From contig CM067065.1 in NCBI GenBank assembly GCA_033980235.1, forward strand, positions 10,190,373 through 10,254,372: DNA of 64,000 nucleotides, written 5' to 3'. The translations under genes were made by a program, and so were the position numbers. Source of the DNA: Diadema setosum (taxonomy: Eukaryota; Echinodermata; Echinoidea; Diadematoida; Diadematidae). Position 1 is the stretch's first letter; the number at the start of each line of letters is the position of its first letter. The notes below the pieces were generated by a model. That model was not told the DNA's origin and made no database searches. It saw nothing but the letters and a program-made list of their open reading frames with translations. Positions 24,650-35,129 of this stretch are shown here, in pieces.

Positions 24650-24945
24650 GTTTGTTTTGTTTGTTTTGTATAATTGTACTAAAAATTATGTGTCGATATA
24701 CTGTTTGTCATAAATGACATGTACATAATCATATCTGATGTAACGGAATTAAGCAGAAATAAATCAAATCAAATCAAATCAAATCAAATCGAGAACATAA
24801 CGTAACGGAATTAAGCAGAAATAAGCAGAAATAAGCAGAAATAAAAAAAAAACAGAAATAAGCAGAAATAAGAAAAAAAAACATAATGAAACGGAATTAA
24901 GCAGAAATAAATCAAATCAAATCAAATCAAATCAAGTCGAGAACA
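24650..24945 (+). repeat. Probable LINE 3' tail with (AAATC)n and AAGCAGAAAT repeats
   Basis: ACGGAATTAAGCAGAAATAA followed by five AAATC units occurs at about 24740-24790 and again, after further AAGCAGAAAT units, at 24890-24935. The duplicated tail suggests slippage or two adjacent 3' ends of one LINE family. No coding part is present. Confidence 0.6.
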
Positions 24946-25424
24946 TAGCAATATTCGTAGACCTCCAGATAGACACAGATACTCCATTCACTATACTTCT
25001 ATATATCTTTACATACTTAATTCCTACTTTTTATAACAAAATCCTGGGATTGCTCTTCTCTACTATGTCTAGCCGCTGAAGAGGTTCCTATAAAACGCAA
25101 AGCTGCACAAAATGAATCATTTGATTTCTTTTATCGTTTCACCTGAACAAGCTGACGATCTGTAATACTTTGATTCTTCTTTCGGTTTGAGTGTTACTTA
25201 TTGTATGCAAGCGATCCGCAGTTACAATGGCACACCATTTTTATGGCATAAACACGTGATAACATGGTGGATGATTGGCTGAAAACAATTCAGAATGATG
25301 TAAAGAAACTTAAATAAACCCGTGTATACTCTTTCATCATCTATGTGAAAATATCGCATAAAAGAGAAAACGAAGTCTACACACGCAAAATCCGCCGTGT
25401 AAAGATGTAATAATCTCTCTGTTT
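24946..25424. other. No coding exon recognised; dispersed repeat
   Basis: The only recognised structure is the 25255-25330 copy of the repeat also found near 23575. If 25427-25681 is an exon, this would be its first intron. Confidence 0.4.
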
Positions 25425-25426
25425 AC

Positions 25427-25681
25427 CTGCACAATCGATTTTCGCGGTATTGCCTTCTCTTTCTTCTTAAGTGATTTCGCACGTCTTGGCATTTTGTAAC
25501 AGTCATATCTCCAACCGTAAAGATCGAGGTCAGAATGATCGCTGTCCAGCGAGCTATCGTCTGAACTATTGTCCCAGCCATTGTAGTAGTCGTAGTCGTA
25601 GTCTGCTTCCTGCGTCAGAGCCGATGTTGGTCGGGACGCTACTGTAATTGACGCCGTCTTCCAATTCGTGGCCGCTGCCAT
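25427..25681 (-). CDS. Candidate first coding exon of an unrecognised host gene
   Basis: An 85-codon frame starts at ATG (25681-25679) in a GTGATGG context and ends exactly at CAG followed by GTAAAC, a good 5' splice donor (GT at 25426-25425), phase 0. The protein begins MAAATNWKTASITVASRPTS, continues with a tyrosine/aspartate-rich acidic stretch (residues ~27-58, including DYDYDYYNGWDNSSDDSS) and ends in a basic stretch (MPRRAKSLKKKEKAIPRK, ~64-81). The acidic-then-basic layout is common in nuclear proteins, but I recognise no domain. GC content is higher than the flanks. A Harbinger transposon begins only 62 bp upstream of the ATG. Further exons were not found on the left. It could also be a coding remnant of a transposon second ORF. 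Confidence 0.35.
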
Positions 25682-26227
25682 CACGATTTCAATGTTAACT
25701 GATACTACTGTACGCTTGGAAATGAAATCTATAGTAAAGGTCTAAAAGCCCCCTCACACCTGAGCGAATGTAGGGGGACGAAGGGGACGAATAGGAAAAA
25801 CGCACGAAATGCGCGCGAGTTCAACGATTTCAAATAAAATTGCCTTCAAATCATCCGATTACAAACTAAAGTCAAATATGATTAACGAACGGTAAGCGAA
25901 GGATAAATATGACATGCGAAGGATAACGATTTTTCGGTTCCCTTCTTTGAGTAAATTGCGGCCGAAGGCGAGCGAAGGGTTGATATGACCCCATAAGACG
26001 AACGAACAATGAGCAATGATTTGATATGGCGTGCGATTGGAAACGAAGACGAAAGAATAGATCAGGCGTTCTCGTACGTGTGTGTGTGTGCTCCTCGGGG
26101 AGTATAAAAGCGACCAGGTCCGTACAGATTTCAGTGCGGCCAGAGAAATCATCCACGCAACATTTACATTTAAAGGACGACAAAGATAAACAGTAAAATC
26201 AGCCGGAATATTCCAGCATTTTTGGCA

Positions 26228-29099
26228 CTTATTTATTTATTTATTTATTCAGTCTTTTTTCAACAGGGTAGCCCCATCAATAGGCAGGTACTGTTCTTAC
26301 TGGGGGCCCTGCACAAACAAACATTACAGTTGACAAAACAAAGACATATACATCAAATACAACACACTGTATGTGGACAAGTACAATTCTTCCACCGAGT
26401 CCCCTACATACAGTCACACAATTACTATACACTGACAATTACACCCTTACTAGTCAAACAAGCAATAATAACATGGCGGACCTACGTATCTATCAAAACC
26501 AAACAATTAACCATAAATTTCGTCAAAAATTAAAACTGTCACTGAAAGTGATTAATACCCCCACCCAAAACGGAAAAAAATGAACCCAACCAGCAACCAT
26601 CTTATTATATTCTTACTATGTAGGACGAAATTATTAACATAACAATATATTACTCAACATCAAATAAGTATATACTGCCCACTAACATTCACATATACAC
26701 TTGTTTATCTCTTGTCGAATGCTCAAAATATGAGAAAAATAAATATATCGGTAAGTTCTGTGATTGTCAGTAAAAACACTGTTGCCATAGTAACACAATA
26801 TATAACATAAGAAAAATGATAATTCTACACAACTATGATATCATAGATCATATCATATCCCAAATGTCAAATCAAATACTCAAAAGCTAAAAAAAAAACC
26901 AATATTATTCTGTAATTTTCATTTAAATTATATTGTTACCATGACAGCACACTTTTCAACTAGAACATTACAAAAATTTTAAACATCGTATAATAATCAC
27001 ATATGCCAAAATTTCAAACCAAATACTCAAAACTCATATGATGAGTTAACGAAATCCATAATTTTTTATATGATTTTTCATTCAAAATTTACTGTTACCA
27101 TGGCAACACACTGTTCAACTTTTAACCAGAAAGCCTATCTCATCTACTGGCAATTGAATGACCTTCATAAGCGAGAAAGAAAAAAGAGAGAAAAGAAAAG
27201 ATAAGAAAAGAAAAACAAAACAAAACCTGTCACCACAACACATACTCTCCGACAACTAGAAAAGGTGGGCCTGCATTCCTACAAACTTGTACATACCATA
27301 AGAATCACATGTGTGTTGAACTTCAAGTCTAACGCTCAAAAAATAAGTGAGCTCGGAGAAAAAAAAATCATTTTTTGAATGATCTTCAAATAAGAAAGTA
27401 TACCATTACCAAAACAATATTGCTTATGAAAATAAAAGAAAGAGAACATATACCAAATTATCAAATGTATATGTATATGATAATCACCAATACAGCATCT
27501 TAATATTGCCGACTTTTCAGAAACTGAGTACAAAATGTTTGCTTTGTTTGTTCACTTGGAAAACTATTCCAAAGTATTGCACCATCAAAAGAAAATGCCT
27601 TTCTGCCACTTTCAGTTTTTACTTTAGGTACAAAACCTCTACTTTGAGCATTTCTCGTACTGTATCGATGTACACTCATGGCAGCTGAAAACATACTCTG
27701 CAGATATACAGGGGCAGAATCATTCAGAATGTCAAATATAAGTTTTCCTTTCTGAAATTCCCATCTTTTCTCCATATCTACCCATTTTAGAGGTGTGAAA
27801 ATTTCATTCGTTGGGGTGCGAGTGTTTGTCTGCGAGACTATTCTTGCTGTTTGTTTGTGTTGCTTGATAAGAATATCCTTTATTCCTTGACTTGAGTTTG
27901 TCCACACACTTGAGCAGTAATCATAGTAAGGTAATATAGCTTAGCGCTCTCTACAGTCAAATACTTTCTTACTCTACGGAGCAAAGCTAGCCTGGAAGCA
28001 ATTTTGGCAGATACCTGGGCAACATGTTCATTCCAGGTCAAGCGTTGATCCAACCAAACACCAAGATATTTGACCGTCTTCACATGTTCTATCGACACAC
28101 TTTCAACTTGAATATCAATGTCTTCCATGATACCATTCACTCTCTGTGGGGTGCCGACTAACAAAAACTTTTTTTTTTTCAGTGTTGAGTGTTAAACGAT
28201 TTTAGTTCAACCATGACTCTACTCGCCTTAGATCATCATTCAATACAGTCTCTAATTCTTTGGGACTCCAAGCGCTATACATAATAGCAGTGTCATCTGC
28301 ATACAGAACGATTTTGCTGTGTTTGACAACAGAGGGCAGGTCGTTAACAAAAAGCCTGAAGAGCAGGGGTCCTATTATAGAACCCTGCGGTACTCCTGAT
28401 TTGAGAACCAGTGTGTCAGATTTTTTTTTCCTTGGATCATTGTACTTTGTTTTCGACCTATCAAATATGATTTGAACCATGATAGTGCGTTATCACCTAT
28501 ACCATATGTACGTAGTTTATGTAATAACAAGTCGAAAGCTTTCCTTATGTCTAGGAATACCAAACCTGTCAATTTCCCGCTATCCATATTCCTGAATACA
28601 TAATCACTGACATATAAATTAAAACTGTATTAGTTGAGTACCCTTTCCTGAAGCCTGATTGCTGTGGTGTTAACAGGTCGAGGTCAGCCAGATAATCATG
28701 CAACTGAGTGTGAACAGCTTTCTCCAGCACCTTCATTATTGTTGGAATAATTGAAATACGACGATAGTCATTTACACTGTCCTTATCCCCTCCTTTGTGA
28801 ATGGGGGTGACGGTGGCTAGTTTCCATTCTTGGGGAATTACCCCAGATCCAAGTGAACGATTAAAAAGGTCAGTAAGCGGTTTGCTAACAAGAGGTGCAG
28901 CCAGTTTGAGAAGGCGGGCACTGATACCATCCAGTCCGGTTGACTTGTCAATCCGAATTGATTGCAACTCCTTCATAACAGAATTCTCATCTACATTCAC
29001 AAAAGCAAAGGTACCTGGAGTGACTGAGTGATAATTATCCCCAGGCGCAACTCTGGTTTCTTTAGAAGAGAGTTTAGCTACCAGCTTAGGCACTGTTTA
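26228..29099 (-). mobile_element. 5'-truncated LINE with (ATAA)n tail, inside the Harbinger element
   Basis: The 3' end is the TTATTTATTT tract at 26228-26249, read on the minus strand as an (ATAA)n tail. The reverse transcriptase starts at about 29093 with no endonuclease upstream, so the copy is 5' truncated. The ~1.2 kb from 26250 to 27500 is probably 3' UTR. GGCACT occurs on both sides of the element (about 26222-26227 and 29098-29103); this could be a target duplication but may be chance. Confidence 0.75.
27500..29093 (-). pseudogene. LINE reverse transcriptase, frameshifted
   Basis: Motifs in order: IDKSTGLDGISARLLKLAAP (about 28920), WKLATVTPIHKGGDK (about 28800), NDYRRISIIPTIMKVLEKAV (about 28745), SGFRKGYSTNTVL (about 28640), FLDIRKAFD (about 28540), KSGVPQGSIIGPLLF (about 28380) and the catalytic YADDTAIMY (about 28280). 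Downstream come KYLGVWLDQRLTWNEHV (about 28040) and a C-terminal part with RYSTRNAQSRGFVPKV and SFDGAILWNSFPSE (about 27560-27670). At least four frame changes separate the pieces (about 28590, 28480, 28165 and 27905). The family is CR1/RTE-like by motif style, and I do not assign it further. Confidence 0.85.
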
Positions 29100-29112
29100 G
29101 GCACTGTAAACA

Positions 29113-29400
29113 TTAATGGGTTTTTTTTTTCGCAAAAATTGTGCGAGTACGTGGAAGGTGATAGTCATCACGCTGACGAGTTGGGTAGATATGAAGAGAT
29201 TTATTTCTTATGAACATATGTGCAAAAATGTCAGGAAGCTCATCAATTGAAATTTTATACATAAAAATACCAACATTATACTGAAACAAATCAATCAATT
29301 TCAGATTTTTGGTTCTACACAAAAGATCAGTTGTGTGAAATAAATATTCAACATTATTGATTATTCTTAAAGCACGTTTTTGAAGAAGAAAAAGGTATCA
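29113..29400 (-). pseudogene. LINE ORF2 C-terminal fragment
   Basis: The frame reads LCRTKNLKLIDLFQYNVGIF and then FIRNKSLHIYPTRQRDDYHL, which parallels the C-terminus of the 17706-21640 element (KLLKIKDLFLYNLGQFMYN and STRRSNEFHLPLLRTILAKN). About 20 more residues precede it (ALRIINNVE). It is truncated on both sides, and the other LINE (26228-29099) abuts its 3' side. Confidence 0.75.
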
Positions 29401-29642
29401 AGCAAAAAATGAGATGAATTGCCCCAATTACTATCATTTTAGCAAAAAATGAATATTGAAACAGTAACAATGGAGGTGATGTGATAACAAATCTGACGTA
29501 CCCCTAAATTGACTCGACCTACCCCCTTTCCCCTATTGTATCATACCTACCACCAATATCGCACCAGACAAATTTGTAGTCACTGTCCACTATATAGCCA
29601 ACAGGATTATACTTAAAAAAAAGCCCTTGTAGTTGTAGTATA

Positions 29643-30618
29643 GGGGCCGCGTAACCGGGGGGCTGGGGGGCTGCAGCCCCCCCCCCCCCCCCCCCCACCC
29701 CACTTTTTTGGATCGTGAAGAAAAAAGAAAAGAAAAAAAAAGAAAGAAAGGGGGAAATCACACTACCCGAATTTCTCACAAAAAGTGTGCTTCAGATTGC
29801 TTTATCTTGATTTTAAAAACGCAAAAGCTCCATCGAGCGGGAGGGGGCATCCCCCTCCCACACCCTCCCCCTATACCTCATTAGACGTTGTACATACACA
29901 CAGATGATGCACGAGCGAAATAAGAGCTAAATGCCGTGATTTTGCTATTAACGCCTTCCTGAAAAAAAAGTCCTAATTATTTCCATTAGTATGTGTGTGT
30001 TTTTTTTTTCTTCTTTTTTTTTGGGGGGGGGGGAGGGGTGGGGGAGCTAGAAAAAATTCCAAGTATTGCACCAAAAGTTTGCACCAGATCGCTGAATTTC
30101 AGATCTGAAAATGGAAAATCACCTTCGTGTGGGAGGAGAAATATCCCTTTTGTACACCCTTTTCTGTTTCATTGCTTAACAGACAACGTTCATGAAATTA
30201 ATTGTAGCAATGAATTAATACAAGAAGTTTATTTAAATGCTACCACTTTATCGGCAAATTTTTCAATAATAATCCATATCAAAATATCCCGCTACCTTAA
30301 ACAAGTGGGGCCGTTTCAAGTCGATAAAAGACGCGAAAACATGCATCAAATTGCACCATTTACAACATCAAAATGCAAAAGTTCTTACCGTGGGAGGGAG
30401 AAGCCCACCCCCACACCCTCCCCCCCCCCCCCCCCCGTTCCCTCCGCTTGCATAGTAACCGCCGCCCTCCCAAGATCACAAGATCATTATCCAGGCTACG
30501 CCGGTGCGTCTAAGCGGGGGAGGGGGGGGGGGGGTTGATCTTGATACACCCCCCCCCCCCCGGCTGCGCAGCCCCCCCCCCCCCCACACACACACACTGA
30601 AAAACGTTCCGCGGCCCC
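29643..30618. mobile_element. TIR element inserted in the HARBI1 gene, 9-bp target duplication
   Basis: The ends GGGGCCGCGTAAC (29643) and GTTCCGCGGCCCC (to 30618) form short TIRs, and TGTAGTATA occurs directly on both sides (29634-29642 and 30619-30627). The duplicated bases encode the LYY codons of HARBI1, so removing the element restores the frame context. A 9-bp duplication is typical of Mutator-like elements. The interior has long C and G runs, CCCCGGCTGCGCAGCCCC-like hairpins near both ends, and copy 2 of the GCTGAATTTCAG repeat. It has no transposase. Confidence 0.8.
29780..30140. repeat. Dispersed repeat with GCTGAATTTCAG core, copy 2
   Basis: CTTCAGATTGCTTTATCTTG, GCAAAAGCTCCATCGAGCGG, GAGCTAAATGCCGTGATT and GCACCAAAAGTTTGCACC run in the same order as in 15900-16180. 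It lies within the 29643-30618 element, so the family may be parts of one element type. Confidence 0.7.
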
Positions 30619-31924
30619 TGTAGTATAGCGAGCCAGACAGAGGAGGCTTTCTGATGGCCACATGCATGCCATCAATAGCTGCCACACAGTGGGGAAAATT
30701 CCACCGCTTGTAGAATCCACCAGCAAGTTGTCTCCATCCATCGAGGTTTAAGGGGCTGTCGATCATGACTTCATCTGCATACTCGTCACATGTGGCTTGA
30801 CACACTTCCCTGACCACTACAGATGGGGTGTTTTCAGGCACCCTCCACCCATACTGCTTTTCGGAGTACTTGGTGCCAGACACAAGATGACGGAGAGTAG
30901 CTGCCAACTGGAGACCTTCTTCCAGCGGCTCCCTGTACCAGGTGTACTGCCTCCTGATTCTTCCTCTGGCCCTCTCCAGGATTTCATCGTAGAGTTCAGG
31001 GGGCATGCAGAAAAATTTCTTGAAAGTCGAAGGGTCTCCTTTTCGGAACCCAACCAACAGCAGATTCCAAAAGCCCTTCTTCTGGCAGGGTACAGCCACG
31101 TCCTTCTCCAGATACGACGTCGTCTGAAGCCTCGTCTCCATCTGAAGCGGCCTCTAATGAACTGGTGTAGGTTCAGCTGCTGATGTTTAACTTCATTCTG
31201 AGCCATTAATTGCCAGTAAATACTGGACTCTGAGGCGGGCTGCGTCTTCCATTTTTCTGAAGAAACTTTGAAACTTTCGGGTGGAATGTTTTTATATGAG
31301 TAGCGTGGTGAGTGGCTTGTCACAGAGAGCACCTCAGCATTCGCCATTTTTTTTTCGTCATTTCACTCGCTCGTATTCGTATAACTTCACAATCCATAGT
31401 TTGTCATAGTATCTCTTAGACTTGCCTTCGTGTATGCATCGCTAGTCAAATTTAGTAAAAATCAATTTTGGTTTTCCTTAGCATAAAAGATGGCAAACGA
31501 ACATACGTTTGTCATGATATCTTCGTTTCTATGCGCAAGTCATATTTAGTCATCGTGTTGCTTCGTTTAGGGTTCGTTAGAGATCGGTCCACCCTGGCAA
31601 AAGCGCGATGAGGGACTATACGTGACAATAGCACACGAACGATAAACGAACGATTTCCGCAGACTAAATATTTAGAGATGCATATTCAAGCAAATGACAG
31701 ACGATTTTTCAATTCGTCAGGAAATTTTAAACATGTTCAAAAATCCCGTGCGAATTTGAATAATCGCAACTGTTGGTTCAGAAGGTGTACGAACCCAAAC
31801 ACGAAGGGTAAGTATGATTTACTATCAATTACCATTGAAAACGATTTTTCAAAAAAAAAGTGCCTTTCGCCAGCCATAGCGAGTCATATTTCAAGCAATT
31901 CGCTCAGGTGTGAGGGAGCCTTAA

Positions 31925-32969
31925 TGAACAGAAGGAACCAAATCCAGAGTGACAGCTGCGTATTGTCCGCCAGCAAGAGGCGCTTCTGCTCGCACAGGGT
32001 TTGGGGCACTTTCCGCATATCACTCAAGGAATCTAGTCGATGCAGTCAGGCGAATTCAGCTGTGACGCACTTCCGCAATGCCGAAGTTTGTATAGGGGTT
32101 ATGCTCAATGACATCGTGACGGGTGCTTATAGGTTCGTTTGAGATATTATGGCTTCGGGTTTCTACTTCTTCTTTTTTATGAGATAATGAGAAACCTTCT
32201 TATGAAAACAAAATAATGTGAAAGAGCACATGTTAAGTTCATGAAAATCGGGTTTAAAATGGACGAGATATCCAAACCAAAGCAATCAGAATAAAAAGTG
32301 GGACCCAACTTTTATTAGGATCAATTTGTTTACTTTGTTTTTAGATATCTCAGACATCTCAAAGCCGATTATCATCTGATAACTTTTAATTTCTCTCAAA
32401 ACCGCATGCACTGTAAAATTCATAAGCGATTCCTTAGCATTTTTCAATTCCTCTATCCATCAATACTTTATCATCACTTAAAATCCTCATTGATATAAGT
32501 ACTCAGTAACACGAGTGTGTGTGTGGTCTATTAACACAACCTACACTCACTGTAGCTGGTAGACACATCCACCTCAACTGCACTGCATTTCTCCAATCAC
32601 TCAAGTCCGACACCAATTATGTTGACACCAAGTCCACCACGCAGTATCCATAGTTCACATTAGCAAACTAGTATGCCGAAAGTGGTGACAACAAGCTGCT
32701 AACGGCAAGGTTCAACATTGATTTATTGACAAAAGAAAACAAGGTTCAATGAGTATCATGAACACTGTACAACGGAACAATTACTGCCAAAACAGTAAAT
32801 CATCATAATCATCTGAATGTACAATATATTGTATTCAGATACCCCCATATTATTTACTCTCAAAACACGCGAACTCACGCAAATGTCCACGTACACAGGT
32901 GGGTTGGTACTGCCGTGCCGCGCTGGGACACCATGACCAAGCAGCCGCGGCAGCATCTACTCGTGCGGA
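31925..32969. other. No gene recognised
   Basis: Flank of the Harbinger element. If the exon at 25427-25681 is real, this would hold its displaced promoter region, but no TATA or initiator can be asserted. The rest is AT-rich with no coding similarity. Confidence 0.4.
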
Positions 32970-33160
32970 TGCATATTCGATTCATTAGACCATGGTATCC
33001 TGCTACACAAATTAGAACGCGGCATTCAAGGTGTACTCCTTCACTGGTTCGAAAGCTATCTCAGTGGTCGAAGTTAACATACTAGTTTTAAGGGCACCAA
33101 CTCAGCCATTTTACCTATATCGTGTAGGGTACCACAAGGGACCATACTAGTCCGGGAGCC
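32970..33160 (+). pseudogene. Small LINE reverse transcriptase fragment
   Basis: Translation gives DSLDHGILLHKLERGIQGVL, LHWFESYLSGRS with a stop, and a following CRVPQGTILV. These match RT motifs around 'FDTVDHxILLxKLxxYGI', 'WFxSYL' and 'GVPQGSILG'. It is truncated on both sides and has a stop. Confidence 0.7.
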
Positions 33161-33164
33161 AGCG

Positions 33165-34800
33165 GGGGTCAGCCTAGCTGAAAAGGTTACCAATATTTAT
33201 GTATATAGCCATTTAGTACATATGCCCCTGAGTATGGAAATGCACGTCTGGCTGGTCATCGGTGGTGGGTGTGGCCAGGAGGGCCATAAAAAGGATCCCT
33301 CAAAATTAGACTAGCCTAGCTGAAAAAGTAACCTCTTGAAACCTGCGGGACATTGTCAGGCATAACCCAAGATTCAATAAAACACCATTGCCAGACATGT
33401 TGGGTGGTGGGGCGTAGCCGCCAGACGCAAAATATTGGCATGCCAGAATTAGGCTAGCCTAGCTGAAAAAGTCACCCCATGAAAACCACTGGAACTTGTT
33501 CGTTACACTTGCAGGATAAATGAATGACCATTGCCAGACGTTTTAAGTAGTGGGGGTTAGCCGCCAGATGCCCTCAAAGACCCAACTTTTTCCAGCTATG
33601 CTAGCCAAGCTGAAAAAGTAACCTAATGAAACCCACTGGAACTTGTTCGTTACACTTACAAGATAAATGCATGACCATTGTCAGACGTTTTAAGTAGTGG
33701 GGGTAGCCGCCAGACGCCCTCAAAGACCCAACTTTTTCCAGCTAGGCTAGCCCAGCTGAAAATGTAACCTAATGAAACCCATTGGAACTTGTTCGTTACA
33801 CTTACAGGATAAATGCATGACCATTGCCAGACCTTTTAGGTGGTGGGGGGTAGCCGCCAGACGCAAAATATTGGCATGCCAGAATTAGGCTAGCCTAGCT
33901 GAAAAAGTAACCCCATGAAAACCACTGTAACTTGTTCGTTACACTTACAGGATAAATGCATGACCATTGCCAGACGTTTTAAGTGGTGGGGGTAGCCGCC
34001 AGACGCCCTCAAAGACCCAATTTTACCAGCTAGACTAGCCTAGCTGGAAAAGTAACCTCCTAGTAAAACTCACTGGAACTTGTTCTTTACACTCAAAGGA
34101 TAATTGAATGATTGTTGCCAGACAATTTAAGTGGTGGGGGGAACCGCCAGACGCCCCAAAGACCCAACTCTTACCAGGTAGGCTAGCCTAGCTGAAAAGG
34201 GTGCTGTTCGTTATTCCGAAGGTTCGCTATTCCGAAGGTTCGTTATTCCGAAGGTGCGATATTCGGAAGGTTCGTTATTCCGAAGGGTCGTTAATCCGAA
34301 ACACACAAATTCCCTATACCTAGAGGTTCGTTAATCCGAAAATGAAAAAGGGTTCGTTAATCCGACCATTTGTGGCGTTATTCCGAAGATTCGTTATTCC
34401 GAAGGCTCATTGTTCCGGATTTCATTTTCGGCTTAACGAATCTTCGGAATAACGAATCTTCGGACTAAAGAGCCTTCGGAATAACGAACCTTCGGAATAA
34501 CGAGCTGTAACCGCTGAAAATTAAAGTAACCCCATGAAACCCACTGGAACTTTTTCTTTACACTTACAGAATAAATGCATGACCGTTGCCAGCCGCCAGA
34601 CGCCCTCAAAGGCCCAATTTTACCAGCTAGGCAGCCTAGCTAGAAAAGTAACCTCCTGAAACCCATTTGAACTTGTTCTTTATACACTAAAAGGATGAAT
34701 GAATGATTGTTGCCAAACGTTTTACGTGTTTGGGCTCAGCCGCCTTTAGACGCCTTCAAAGACCCAATTTTTCCAGCTAGGGTAGCCTACATGAAGAGTA
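33165..34800. repeat. ~145-bp tandem array (AGGCTAGCCTAGCTGAAAAAG)
   Basis: GCTAGCCTAGCTGAAAAAG, GTAACCTAATGAAACCCACT, CTTGTTCGTTACACTTACAG, GACCATTGCCAGACG and GGGGGTAGCCGCCAGACGCC repeat in order from about 33175 to 34790. Copies begin near 33313, 33452, 33602, 33749, 33892, 34031 and 34188, and again near 34635 and 34780. A separate array (34203-34505) interrupts it. No coding function is seen. Confidence 0.9.
34203..34505. repeat. Palindromic array of TTCGTTATTCCGAAGG
   Basis: The 16-bp unit GGTTCGTTATTCCGAA repeats with variants on the left, and its reverse complement TTCGGAATAACGAACC on the right half, giving a cruciform-capable block. It sits inside the 145-bp array. The unit itself is near-palindromic (TTCG...CGAA). 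Confidence 0.9.
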
Positions 34801-35129
34801 TAATAACCTATAGTGAAACCCACATGAACTTGTATCTGTATTTTGTCCTCAGTGATATCAAAAAAAAAAAAAAAAAATTATTTGGAAAGAATAATAGACA
34901 GCAAAAAACAAAAAAAAAAAGAATTGCCCTATCAAACATGTGGGGATTTTCTCAAACATGTTCTCATTTGATATGCAGTGTAAAACAAACAAACAAAAAA
35001 GACAGGGCCGGGTACAGGATCCGGATGAAAATTGGTGGGATGGGCGCAAACCCGCGGGTATTATAACATACTGACGTTAAAAAAAAGACAAAAACTACTT
35101 TCTTCTGTGCCCTGGGGATAAATATTCAT
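34801..35129. other. Poly-A runs, no gene
   Basis: The stretch has long A runs near 34859-34876 and 34905-34920 and a short GC patch near 35010-35060. Nothing is coding. Confidence 0.4.

Larger units (their letters stand above)
29519..31347 (-). pseudogene. HARBI1-like: Harbinger transposase (HARBI1-like), split by an inserted element
   Basis: The long frame 30619-31141 reads ...GFRKGDPSTFKKFFCMPPEL, YDEILERARGRIRRQ, REPLEEGLQLAATLRHL, VVREVCQATCDEY, FYKRWNFPHCVAAIDGMHVA and IRKPPLSGSLYY. These are the helix-turn-helix-containing N-terminal half of HARBI1-type transposases through the first catalytic aspartate (IDGMHV). It breaks in SLYY at the boundary of a 976-bp insertion. The frame resumes beyond it at 29634-29520 with YNYKG-like LQLQGLFFKYNP and VDSDYKFVWCDIGG. 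The GDNAF and ARRVVEN regions are lost. A weaker in-frame N-terminal extension starts at 31347 with frame change near 31150. Role: cleavage of element ends and integration at TWA sites. The gene is inactive. Confidence 0.85.
25746..31921. mobile_element. Harbinger/PIF transposon with TAA target duplications, interrupted by other elements
   Basis: The left end AAGCCCCCTCACACCTGAGC and the right end (reverse complement AGGCTCCCTCACACCTGAGC, at 31921) share 24 bp with two mismatches. TAA flanks both ends (25743-25745 and 31922-31924), the 3-bp TWA duplication typical of Harbinger/PIF elements. A HARBI1-like transposase lies on the minus strand near the right end. Subterminal CGAACGAA/GCGAAGG-type motifs are dense at 25760-26100. 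The interior holds a LINE (26228-29099), another LINE piece (29113-29400) and a separate TIR element (29643-30618). Confidence 0.75.
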
